A DNA stretch of 8,117 nucleotides from an uncultured Christensenella sp. (lineage in GTDB: Bacteria > Bacillota > Clostridia > Christensenellales > Borkfalkiaceae). The DNA lies in the NCBI GenBank assembly GCA_910577875.1, contig CAJTNY010000043.1, positions 1 to 8,117 on the forward strand, written 5' to 3'. The notes beneath the pieces were generated by a model, which was given only the letters and a program-made list of their open reading frames with translations, had not been told where the DNA came from and made no database searches. Shown here piece by piece: positions 1 through 6,251 of the stretch. The stretch's first letter is position 1. Each line of letters begins with the position of its first letter. A program made the position numbers and the translations under genes.

Positions 1-1542
1 AACGGAAATAAGGTCTACGGCGAATATATAAGTTACAGAAAAGTCGGCGACAGGGCAACCAATATGCCGAGCGCGGTATGGTACGCGAACGGAAATGCAA
101 TCAAGGAAAATATAAAGTACAAGTACGATAATTGCGGGAATATATCCGAAGTAAGAGAAAACGGAAAGCTCACGGCAAGATACGCTTACGACGGTTTAAA
201 CAGACTCGTAAGAGAGGACAATAAGAAGTTCGGCAAAACTTGGGTATTCGGTTACGACAATAACGGAAACATAACGAGCAAGAGAGAATTTGCGTTTACG
301 CTGAGAGATAGGGAACAGCTCGAAGAACTCGAAAGCACGGAAAAGCTGTACAGTTACGAGAAAGACCGATTAGTAACGTACGACGGAGAAGAATGCGAAT
401 ACAACGTATGCGGAAGCCCTACGAAGTACAGAGGGAAATCTGCGAGTTGGATGTTCGGCACGCTGATGACGGGCTATAACGGAACAACGTTTACGTACGA
501 AATAACGGGAATAAGACTAAGCAAGAACGAAATAAAATATATCTACGATAAAGACGGACGTCTTATAAAACAAAGCGACGGAATAGAATACGTATACGAC
601 AACGGCGGAATAGCAGGAATTAAGTATAACGGAACAGAGCATATCTACCGTAAAAACGTACAAGGCGATATAACGCATATACTGGATAAAAACGGTAATA
701 CGGTAGCGGAATACGCATACGACGCCTGGGGAAACTGCACGATAATAAAGGACACGGCGGGAATAGCGGAAGTAAATCCTTTCAGATACCGCGGATATTA
801 TTACGATACCGAAACTAATCTTTATTATTTAAAAACCCGATACTACGACCCCGAAGTCGGCAGGTTTATCTCGCAGGACGACGTAAGTTACCTCGACCCT
901 AATAGCATAAACGGACTTAACCTGTATGCTTATTGCGGGAATAACCCCGTGATGGGCTATGACCCCGACGGAACGTGGGACTGGAAGAAGTTTTGGGTAG
1001 GCTTAGGGCTTGTATTAACAGCGGTTGCCGCGGTAGCGGTTTCCGTAATGACGTTTGGAGCGGCTACGCCGTTAGCAATGACGGTAGTTGCTTGGGTTAC
1101 ATTAGGCGCGGGAGTATTGACAGGAATAAACGGAATAGCGACAATGGTAGAAGCCGGTACAGGATATAATTTTGTGCGTGACGGAGTATTTCAAGGAAAT
1201 GAAACGGCGTATAACTGGTATGCAGGTATAACGGAAGGTGTTGCAATTATAGGTACGGCAATATTAGGTGTCTATAATGTTACGGGACGTGCAAAAGCTG
1301 CACGAGTTGGTAGAAAATTTCTTGGGAAAGGTTATAAATTAGAAGGTCCAAGCAGATGGGTTTCCGCAGATGGTATGAGACAATTGAGGCTAGATAAATC
1401 GATGCATATGTTTAAAGGCGAAAGATTAGGAATACATTTTAATTTAGATACTTTTAAAACAAATTATTGGATAACTGGGCACGCAAAAATTAAAAATACT
1501 ATACATCAGATGTTTAAATTTTTTAAAACTTGGGTTCGGTAG
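1..1542 (+). CDS. Rhs/YD-repeat polymorphic toxin, 5'-truncated by window edge
   Basis: The frame is open from base 1, so the gene starts upstream; the ATG at 64 is internal, since the preceding codons match the other Rhs copy. The visible 513 residues carry YD repeats (e.g. YAYDGLNRLVRED) to about residue 250. The Rhs-associated core follows: AYDAWGN, then NPFRYRGYYYD (from residue 259), LKTRYYDPEVGRFISQDD, and the end motif YDPDG at 320-324. In this family the repeats form a cocoon shell, and the part after the core is the variable toxin tip. Here the tip begins TWDWKKFW, has a hydrophobic Ala/Val/Gly-rich stretch (about 331-385, second patch near 405-418), then a polar, AT-rich end of about 85 residues. 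That end holds RWVSADGMRQLRLDKS, GIHFNLDTF and His469, His479 and His494. I do not recognise its fold; nuclease-like activity is only a guess. Secretion and contact-dependent competition are inferred from the family. The candidate immunity gene is directly downstream. Confidence 0.88.
   Translation, partial: NGNKVYGEYISYRKVGDRATNMPSAVWYANGNAIKENIKYKYDNCGNISEVRENGKLTARYAYDGLNRLVREDNKKFGKTWVFGYDNNGNITSKREFAFTLRDREQLEELESTEKLYSYEKDRLVTYDGEECEYNVCGSPTKYRGKSASWMFGTLMTGYNGTTFTYEITGIRLSKNEIKYIYDKDGRLIKQSDGIEYVYDNGGIAGIKYNGTEHIYRKNVQGDITHILDKNGNTVAEYAYDAWGNCTIIKDTAGIAEVNPFRYRGYYYDTETNLYYLKTRYYDPEVGRFISQDDVSYLDPNSINGLNLYAYCGNNPVMGYDPDGTWDWKKFWVGLGLVLTAVAAVAVSVMTFGAATPLAMTVVAWVTLGAGVLTGINGIATMVEAGTGYNFVRDGVFQGNETAYNWYAGITEGVAIIGTAILGVYNVTGRAKAARVGRKFLGKGYKLEGPSRWVSADGMRQLRLDKSMHMFKGERLGIHFNLDTFKTNYWITGHAKIKNTIHQMFKFFKTWVR
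4..762 (+). repeat. Direct repeat copy A (Rhs repeat region)
   Basis: This segment pairs with 2422-3180 at a fixed offset of 2418. Bases 4-119 differ at one position, and 298-350 is also nearly identical. Bases about 420-640 are clearly diverged, and 703-762 is close again. The block pattern suggests past gene conversion between the copies. Confidence 0.85.
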
Positions 1543-1548
1543 GAGGAA
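1541..1548 (+). promoter_or_regulatory. Ribosome binding site overlapping the toxin stop codon
   Basis: AGGAGGAA lies 6 nt before the TTG at 1555. Its first two bases are the last two of the toxin's TAG stop (1540-1542). This near-consensus site is what supports TTG as the start and suggests translational coupling of toxin and immunity gene. Confidence 0.75.
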
Positions 1549-1554
1549 ACGGTA

Positions 1555-1797
1555 TTGTTTAAAAAAGAGTTGTTTGATAATAAAGGGATAATTGTGCAAG
1601 TTTTGCCATATGGTAAAAATGTACAGATTGATATGGATAAAAAGGGATGCCAAGAGCTAATTGAAATTTTAAAAGATTTACTAGAAAATCCAGAATGTTC
1701 TATTTTAGAATATGATAAAGAAAGTGGATATGGAGTTGCTAGCGGACTTCTCAATAGCCAGTCATTAGGATTAATTTTTAGCCTTAGAGATAAGTAA
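1555..1797 (+). CDS. Putative immunity protein for the upstream Rhs toxin
   Basis: This is an 80-residue acidic-to-neutral, probably cytosolic protein with no signal peptide or membrane segment. It starts at TTG behind a strong AGGAGG site and lies 12 nt after the toxin stop. The pattern is hydrophobic strand (11-18), strand (21-26), helix with GCQELIEILKDLLEN (31-45), then CSILEYDKESGYG (48-60) and a final strand SLGLIFSL (70-77). Small proteins encoded directly after an Rhs tip are usually its cognate antitoxin, binding the tip to protect the producer and its siblings; that role is inferred here from position, size and the shared AT-rich composition. The helix-plus-strands layout loosely recalls small Imm families such as Imm32, but I cannot assign one. 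A terminator follows 6 nt after the stop, so toxin and immunity gene close one transcript. Confidence 0.72.
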   Translation: MFKKELFDNKGIIVQVLPYGKNVQIDMDKKGCQELIEILKDLLENPECSILEYDKESGYGVASGLLNSQSLGLIFSLRDK

Positions 1798-1803
1798 AAT
1801 AGG

Positions 1804-1839
1804 AAATGGAAGAACATATGTTCTTCCATTTGTTTTTTT
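1804..1839 (+). terminator. Rho-independent terminator closing the toxin-immunity module
   Basis: AAATGGAAGAAC (1804-1815) and GTTCTTCCATTT (1820-1831) form a perfect 12-bp stem with a 4-nt ATAT loop. A G and seven T (1833-1839) follow. It sits 6 nt after the immunity stop codon. Confidence 0.9.
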
Positions 1840-1893
1840 AAATGCAAAGATAACTCAACAAATGTCAAATATACGCTGGGATTACCGACGCGC

Positions 1894-1921
1894 TTGACAA
1901 GCGGAAATAACGTGGTATACT
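1894..1921 (+). promoter_or_regulatory. Sigma-A-like promoter match inside the orphan Rhs cassette
   Basis: TTGACA (1894-1899), 16 bp, then TATACT (1916-1921) is close to the housekeeping consensus and lies just past the upstream terminator. The same bases encode LTSGNNVVYYE of the Rhs repeat, so the match may be a coding coincidence. No good ribosome binding site and start codon follow closely. Confidence 0.3.
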
Positions 1922-3210
1922 ATGAGTACGATAATAAACGCAGATTAAGGAAAGTAACGTTAAACGGAACGGAAACGAATTTTATTGTCAGTGATAATGA
2001 TGAAGTAGAAGTAACGATAAGAGACGGTGTTATTTTCAGGACCGTAAAAGATAAAGACGGAAACGTAATAAGAACGGAACTAAACGAAAGCGTACAAACA
2101 GAAAGAGTATACGAAGATGGACTGTTAAAGAGTGTAACGGATAATGTAGCTCAAACTACAACAAATTACGAGTATAACCCCGATAGAACGCTTAGTAAAA
2201 TAAGTAACGGACAAGTAACGGAAGAATACACGTATAACGAGCGTAACGAAATAACAGGTAAAAAAATAACTTCCGGCGAAACAACGCATAACTACAAATA
2301 CAGTTATAAAGAAAATGCGGCAAGAGAAATAGACTATATAGAAATGCCGTACGGAGTAAGAAGCTATGTATTGCGTGATGTAAACGGCAGGTATACCGGC
2401 AGGGAGTTAAAGTCAGGAACCGGAAATAAGGTCTACGGCGAATATATAAGTTACAGAAAAGTCGGCGACAGAGCAACCAATATGCCGAGCGCGGTATGGT
2501 ACGCGAACGGAAATGCAATCAAGGAAAATATAAAGTATAAGTACGACGCCTGCGGGAATATAACCGAAATCGCAGAGAACGGAAAGCTGACGGCAAGGTA
2601 TGAATACGACGGCTTAAACAGGCTCGTAAGGGAAGATAACAAAAAGTTCGGCAAAACTTGGGTATATACGTACGATAATTGCGGAAATATAACGTGCAAG
2701 AGAGAGTTTGTATTTACGCTGAGAGATAGGGAACAGCTTGAAGAACTCGAAAGCACGGAAAAGCTGTACGGCTACGACGGAGACAGGTTAATATCTTACG
2801 ACGGAGAAGAATGTAGTTATAATAGTGCGGGAGTGCCTGTAACGTACAGAGGGAAGCCCGTAATATGGAGAAAAGTAACCCAACTGATACATTATAACGG
2901 AACAGTATTCGAATACGACGGATTTGGCAGAAGGATAAAGAAAGGAAATATAAGGTACTATTACGATAATGAAGGGAAACTGATAAAACAGAGTAACGGA
3001 ATACAGTACATATATGATAAAAGCGGAGTAAGCGGGTTCAGGTATGAGAGAGGAGAATATATCTACCGAAAGAACGCGCAGGGCGACATAACGCATATAC
3101 TTGACTATTGCGAAAATATCGTAGCGGAATACGCGTACGACGCCTGGGGAAACTGCACGATAGTAAAGGACACTGCGGGAGCAATTTGGATAAGAAGCGT
3201 AAAGATTTGA
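1894..3210 (+). CDS. Orphan Rhs-repeat cassette, displaced and truncated, probably silent
   Basis: The 438 codons encode YD repeats homologous to the first Rhs gene. The homologous reading begins before the nominal TTG at 1894: YTLGLPTRL is encoded in frame from about 1870, and the frame is open from the immunity stop at 1795. There is no Shine-Dalgarno sequence, and a terminator lies just upstream, so independent translation is doubtful. Bases 2422-3180 match 4-762 at a constant offset of 2418. The copy keeps AYDAWGNCTIVKDTAG but then reads AIWIRSVKI and stops. It therefore lacks the NPFRYRG...DPDG core end and any toxin tip present in copy one. Displaced 3' rhs fragments behind a complete rhs-toxin-immunity locus are known as orphan cassettes that can recombine with the main gene to swap tips; this one seems to have lost its payload. 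It could equally be annotated as a pseudogene. Confidence 0.7.
   Translation: MTSGNNVVYYEYDNKRRLRKVTLNGTETNFIVSDNDEVEVTIRDGVIFRTVKDKDGNVIRTELNESVQTERVYEDGLLKSVTDNVAQTTTNYEYNPDRTLSKISNGQVTEEYTYNERNEITGKKITSGETTHNYKYSYKENAAREIDYIEMPYGVRSYVLRDVNGRYTGRELKSGTGNKVYGEYISYRKVGDRATNMPSAVWYANGNAIKENIKYKYDACGNITEIAENGKLTARYEYDGLNRLVREDNKKFGKTWVYTYDNCGNITCKREFVFTLRDREQLEELESTEKLYGYDGDRLISYDGEECSYNSAGVPVTYRGKPVIWRKVTQLIHYNGTVFEYDGFGRRIKKGNIRYYYDNEGKLIKQSNGIQYIYDKSGVSGFRYERGEYIYRKNAQGDITHILDYCENIVAEYAYDAWGNCTIVKDTAGAIWIRSVKI
2422..3180 (+). repeat. Direct repeat copy B (orphan Rhs repeat region)
   Basis: This is the partner of 4-762. Homology stops abruptly at GACACTGCGGGA (ending 3180), where copy A continues into the Rhs core end. 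The break marks a deletion or recombination joint. Confidence 0.85.
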
Positions 3211-3245
3211 TTAGCATATGGAGCTTGAATATTTTCAAAAAATAA
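3180..3245 (+). pseudogene. Possible 3' remnant of a lost toxin or immunity gene
   Basis: Right at the point where Rhs homology ends, the third frame reads SNLDKKRKDLIS then IWSLNIFKK and stops with TAA at 3243-3245. The stop touches the terminator stem, as expected for the end of a real gene. The orphan Rhs frame instead crosses it out of frame and stops at 3210. The simplest reading is a deletion that removed the Rhs core end, the tip and most of an immunity gene, leaving its tail. The piece is too short for a family assignment. Confidence 0.4.
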
Positions 3246-3288
3246 ATTTAAAAACCTTCCTTTTAATCATTGGAAGGTTTTTAAATTT
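3244..3288 (+). terminator. Terminator hairpin closing the orphan Rhs cassette
   Basis: AAATTTAAAAACCTTCC (3244-3260) pairs perfectly over 17 bp with GGAAGGTTTTTAAATTT (3272-3288) around an 11-nt loop. The A/T runs at the stem base could serve termination on either strand. Confidence 0.85.
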
Positions 3289-3397
3289 ATGAAATAAAAC
3301 TTAGTTTAATGCCGCAAAAACAGTGAAATTGAAAACGGTTAGATGCAGTGAAATGAAGTTAAATATAATTAGAAATTATTTTGAGAGGAAAAAAATT

Positions 3398-4318
3398 ATG
3401 TTTAACAAAAGTCTTGTATTTATTGACGGTAAATGGGAGGAAATTGACAGCAGGGATTTGGCTTTATATAAGTTTGAAAATCCTGATGATTGGACGCTTG
3501 CCAAAGACAACCACGCTCCGCACAAATACGAAATAGCTATACAGTGTCTTGCGAGGCAGGAAGAAAAATATTTCAAGGAATGGATAGAACACCATTTACG
3601 CATCGGAATAGAACACGTTTTCATATACGATAATAACGACGAGGAAGGTCTTGAAGAGTTCTTGAAAAGCGTTTTATCGGAGCAGGATTTTAACAAGGTG
3701 GAAGTAATTCCCTGGCGCGAGCCTATGGCGTTTCAGCAGTTTACCGCTCTTGAAGACTGTGTTGAAAAGAACAAAAACAACGTTAAATGGCTTATGTCAA
3801 TAGACCTCGACGAGTTTCTCATGCTGGAAAAACCTATGAACGAATTTCTTGACGAGTTCTCTTATGCGTCGCAGGTATTTTTCAGCTGGGAAAGCATAGG
3901 CGCGGACGGACAGCTTTATTACGAAAACAAACCGCTTTGCGAACGCTTTAAGAAACGATTCGACTGTAAGGATACAGGACAGGGCAAGGTAATGTTCCGT
4001 CCCGACCGTTTATTGCGTTGGGAAATACACGGAGCTAAAATGAAAAAGGGCAAAACGGTAAACGTTCTGCACAAAGAAATAATTGCTCCCGACAGTATGA
4101 GCAGAATATTCAAAACGGCCTGGATAAAACATTATTTTACAAAGAGTTTACAGGAATGGCTGGAAAAAATGGAGCGCGGCTGCGCGGATAATCTATATTG
4201 CAGAAGATACGATATGTTCTTCGAGATAAACCCGGACTTGAAAGATTATTACGACCCCGATGCAAGAAAGATACAGGCACACAGCATTCCGCCTGAAGGC
4301 GAGATTCCGATGCAATAA
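3398..4318 (+). CDS. Glycosyltransferase, GT92/DUF23-like (GT-A fold)
   Basis: This 306-residue soluble protein has no signal peptide or membrane segment and probably transfers a sugar from a nucleotide donor in the cytosol; donor and acceptor cannot be read from sequence. Family marks are the early strand and helix AIQCLARQEEKYFKEWIEHH (47-66), then GIEHVFIYDNN (70-80), SIDLDEFL (134-141) as the metal- and nucleotide-binding DxD-type motif, FFSWESIGADG (161-171), and late HYFTKSLQEW (245-254) with an ERG nearby. This order is typical of GT92/Glyco_tranf_2_4 proteins of about 300 residues. ATG 3398 was chosen because GAGAGGA (3383-3389) sits 8 nt before it; an in-frame GTG at 3323 has no such site. 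A TATAAT (3364-3369) without a convincing -35 may be its promoter. It stands alone between the Rhs terminator and the ppa promoter, so a surface-polysaccharide role is only inferred. Confidence 0.85.
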   Translation: MFNKSLVFIDGKWEEIDSRDLALYKFENPDDWTLAKDNHAPHKYEIAIQCLARQEEKYFKEWIEHHLRIGIEHVFIYDNNDEEGLEEFLKSVLSEQDFNKVEVIPWREPMAFQQFTALEDCVEKNKNNVKWLMSIDLDEFLMLEKPMNEFLDEFSYASQVFFSWESIGADGQLYYENKPLCERFKKRFDCKDTGQGKVMFRPDRLLRWEIHGAKMKKGKTVNVLHKEIIAPDSMSRIFKTAWIKHYFTKSLQEWLEKMERGCADNLYCRRYDMFFEINPDLKDYYDPDARKIQAHSIPPEGEIPMQ

Positions 4319-4336
4319 AAAATCTTATAATTTTTA

Positions 4337-4364
4337 TTTACTTTATCGTAAGGTGTGATATAAT
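4337..4364 (+). promoter_or_regulatory. ppa: Sigma-A promoter with extended -10 for ppa-malic enzyme
   Basis: TTTACT (4337-4342), 16 bp, then TATAAT (4359-4364), preceded by TGA (4356-4358), which makes an extended -10. A start near 4371 would give a leader of about 20 nt containing the GGAGG at 4380-4384. Confidence 0.7.
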
Positions 4365-4392
4365 AGAGGAAACATAAGCGGAGGCGTATTAA

Positions 4393-4926
4393 ATGAATAT
4401 TTGGCACGATATAGACGAAAAACGAATTTGTGAGAATAATTTTGAGGCGCTTATTGAAATTCCGAAAGGCTGCAAAGCAAAATACGAATTGGATAAGGAG
4501 ACGGGTTTTCTTCGCCTTGACAGGGTGTTATATACGTCCACGGTATATCCTGCGAATTACGGGTTCATACCGAGAACGCTTGCGGACGACGGCGACCCTT
4601 TGGACGTTCTTGTTTTATGCAACGAAACCATATTCCCTATGACTCTCGTTACGTGCACGCCGATTGGCGTGATAAAGATGGTTGACGGCGGCGAACTCGA
4701 TGAAAAAATTATTGCGGTTCCTTTGAACGACCCCAATTATAAACATTATTACGATATCAAAGAGCTACCCAATCATTTATTCGAAGAAATGATGCATTTT
4801 TTCGAAGTCTATAAAAATCTCGAACACAAAGTTACGGCGGTTAAGGAAATCTGTCATAAGTACGAAGCAATAGAGATAATCAGAAAATGTATTGAGAACT
4901 ATAAAAATAAATATCCTATTAAATAA
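4393..4926 (+). CDS. ppa: Inorganic pyrophosphatase, family I
   Basis: This cytosolic enzyme hydrolyses pyrophosphate to two phosphates with Mg2+, pulling nucleic acid, protein and sugar-nucleotide synthesis forward. Its 177 residues match the usual bacterial length. The family signature DDGDPLDVLV (65-74) is intact. Against the E. coli enzyme the active-site set can be placed as Glu22, Lys30, Glu32, Arg44, Tyr56, Asp66, Asp71, Asp98, Asp103, Lys105, Tyr140 and Lys141, with no key residue missing. The start codon ATG has GGAGG (4380-4384) 8 nt upstream and a good extended -10 promoter before it. The malic enzyme gene follows after 32 nt with its own ribosome binding site and no terminator between, so the two are probably co-transcribed. 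Confidence 0.96.
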   Translation: MNIWHDIDEKRICENNFEALIEIPKGCKAKYELDKETGFLRLDRVLYTSTVYPANYGFIPRTLADDGDPLDVLVLCNETIFPMTLVTCTPIGVIKMVDGGELDEKIIAVPLNDPNYKHYYDIKELPNHLFEEMMHFFEVYKNLEHKVTAVKEICHKYEAIEIIRKCIENYKNKYPIK

Positions 4927-4958
4927 ATTTGATTGCGGACATACGAAAGGAGTAAATT

Positions 4959-6134
4959 ATGAATTACAGAGAAGAATCGCTAAAAAAACACGCTGAGTGG
5001 AGAGGAAAGATAGAAACCGTCTGCCGTGTTCCGACGGACAGCCGCGAAGCTCTTTCACTGGCATATACGCCGGGAGTAGCCGAACCTTGTCTTGCTATCC
5101 GCGACGATATTGAAAAAAGTTTTTCGCTTACGCGCAGGTGGAACACGGTTCCCGTAATAACCGACGGAACGGCGGTTCTCGGGCTCGGTGATATAGGCCC
5201 CGAAGCGGGAATGCCCGTAATGGAAGGAAAATGCGCGCTGTTTAAAGCTTACGGCGGAGTCGACGCTTATCCTTTGTGTATAAAATCGAAAGATACAGAA
5301 GAGATTATCAAAACCATAAAACTTTTGTCTGGTTCTTTCGGCGGAATAAATCTCGAAGATATTTCGGCCCCTCGATGTTTTGAAATAGAATCGCGTCTGA
5401 AAGAGGAACTCGATATTCCGGTGTTTCACGATGATCAACACGGAACTGCGATAGTTATGACTGCCGCGCTCATTAACGCGTTAAAACTCGCACATAAAGA
5501 AAAGGAGAGTATAAAACTTGTTATAAACGGTGCGGGCGCCGCGGGAATAGCTATTGCGAAATTTCTTTTAAATTTCGGCGTAAACGATATTACGGTATGC
5601 GATTTGAAAGGAATTGTCTGCGAGGGCGAAAGCTGGCTCAATGCGGCACAGACAGAAATTGCGAAACTGACGAACAAAGTTCGTTTAAAAGGGACGCTCG
5701 GCGACGCGATGAAAGGCGCGGACGTTTTAATAGGAGTTTCCGGACCGCATTGCATTACAAAAGAAATGGTATCGGCTATGGCGGAAAACCCGATTTTATT
5801 TACCTGTGCCAATCCCGTGCCCGAAATCGAGCCGCAGGACGCAAAGGCGGCAGGCGCATTCATTGTGGGGACTGGTTCTTCCGCTCATCCTAATCAGATA
5901 AACAACGTTCTTGTTTTTCCCGGCTTGTTCCGCGGTGCGTTGGACGTCAGAGCCAATACGGTTAACGCGGAAATGATGTTTGCCGCAGCCAAAGGAATTG
6001 CGGACTGCGTTACTGATAATAGACTTTCCGTAGATTATATACTTCCTTATGCTTACGATAAGAGCGCACATGAACGTGTTGCGGAAGCCGTTGCCCGCGC
6101 AGCGGTCAAAACGGGAGTTTCCAAACTGAAATAG
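4959..6134 (+). CDS. Malic enzyme, short bacterial NAD(P)-dependent form
   Basis: This enzyme oxidatively decarboxylates L-malate to pyruvate and CO2 while reducing NAD(P)+, linking C4 acids to pyruvate and supplying reducing power. Its 391 residues fit the short MaeB/YtsJ-type subunit without the phosphotransacetylase-like extension. The malic N-domain holds AYTPGVAEPC (35-44), DGTAVLGLGDIGPEAGMPVM (69-88), EGK (89-91), NLEDISAPRCFEIE (131-144) and FHDDQHGTA (156-164). The NAD-binding domain holds INGAGAAG (189-196), CANPVPEI (283-290) and PNQINNVL (311-318). By family analogy Tyr36 and Lys91 are the acid-base pair, and Glu133, Asp134 and Asp159 bind the divalent metal. GTGSSAHPNQ replaces the more usual GTGRSDFPNQ form. 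Cofactor preference cannot be settled from sequence. AAAGGAG (4946-4952) lies 6 nt before the ATG, 32 nt after ppa. No clear terminator follows. Confidence 0.94.
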   Translation: MNYREESLKKHAEWRGKIETVCRVPTDSREALSLAYTPGVAEPCLAIRDDIEKSFSLTRRWNTVPVITDGTAVLGLGDIGPEAGMPVMEGKCALFKAYGGVDAYPLCIKSKDTEEIIKTIKLLSGSFGGINLEDISAPRCFEIESRLKEELDIPVFHDDQHGTAIVMTAALINALKLAHKEKESIKLVINGAGAAGIAIAKFLLNFGVNDITVCDLKGIVCEGESWLNAAQTEIAKLTNKVRLKGTLGDAMKGADVLIGVSGPHCITKEMVSAMAENPILFTCANPVPEIEPQDAKAAGAFIVGTGSSAHPNQINNVLVFPGLFRGALDVRANTVNAEMMFAAAKGIADCVTDNRLSVDYILPYAYDKSAHERVAEAVARAAVKTGVSKLK

Positions 6135-6188
6135 AACAGCACGCTTCACGCAATTAACTTCTTACGCATATATTATTTTGTAAAACGC

Positions 6189-6217
6189 TTGATTTTAATA
6201 AAAAAATGTTATACAAT
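6189..6217 (+). promoter_or_regulatory. Sigma-A promoter for the DUF2188 gene
   Basis: TTGATT (6189-6194), 17 bp, then TACAAT (6212-6217). An overlapping TG-T-TATACA (6207-6215) gives an alternative extended -10. The surrounding A-rich tract is typical of a Bacillota promoter. It lies about 35 nt before the chosen ATG. Confidence 0.65.
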
Positions 6218-6251
6218 ATTAAAAAAATACATTTATTACAGGAGCGGCGCG

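Noticed and set aside
1525..1541. Similarity of the toxin's last codons (KTWVR) to Rhs repeat text GKTWVFGYD at about 234
   Set aside because: An 11-bp exact match plus a gapped hexamer could arise by chance in 1.5 kb, so it is not enough to claim recombination within the tip.
1506..1868. Minus-strand ORF opposite the toxin end and immunity gene
   Set aside because: It covers the antisense of two better-supported + genes and a terminator, has no ribosome binding site worth noting, and its composition follows the opposite strand.
1798..1893. Insertion-sequence ends flanking the orphan cassette
   Set aside because: I found no transposase, terminal inverted repeats or target duplication. The only inverted repeats are the two terminators.
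3323..3397. GTG start giving a 331-aa glycosyltransferase
   Set aside because: There is no Shine-Dalgarno sequence, the extra residues look non-coding, and ATG 3398 has GAGAGGA 8 nt upstream.
4314..4340. Possible terminator after the glycosyltransferase (AAAAAT...ATTTTT)
   Set aside because: The stem is short and A/T only, and it overlaps the ppa -35 region. It is not convincing.
6189..6251. N-terminal extension of the DUF2188 protein from TTG 6189
   Set aside because: The TTG is the -35 element of a good promoter. ATG 6252 has AGGAG at proper spacing.
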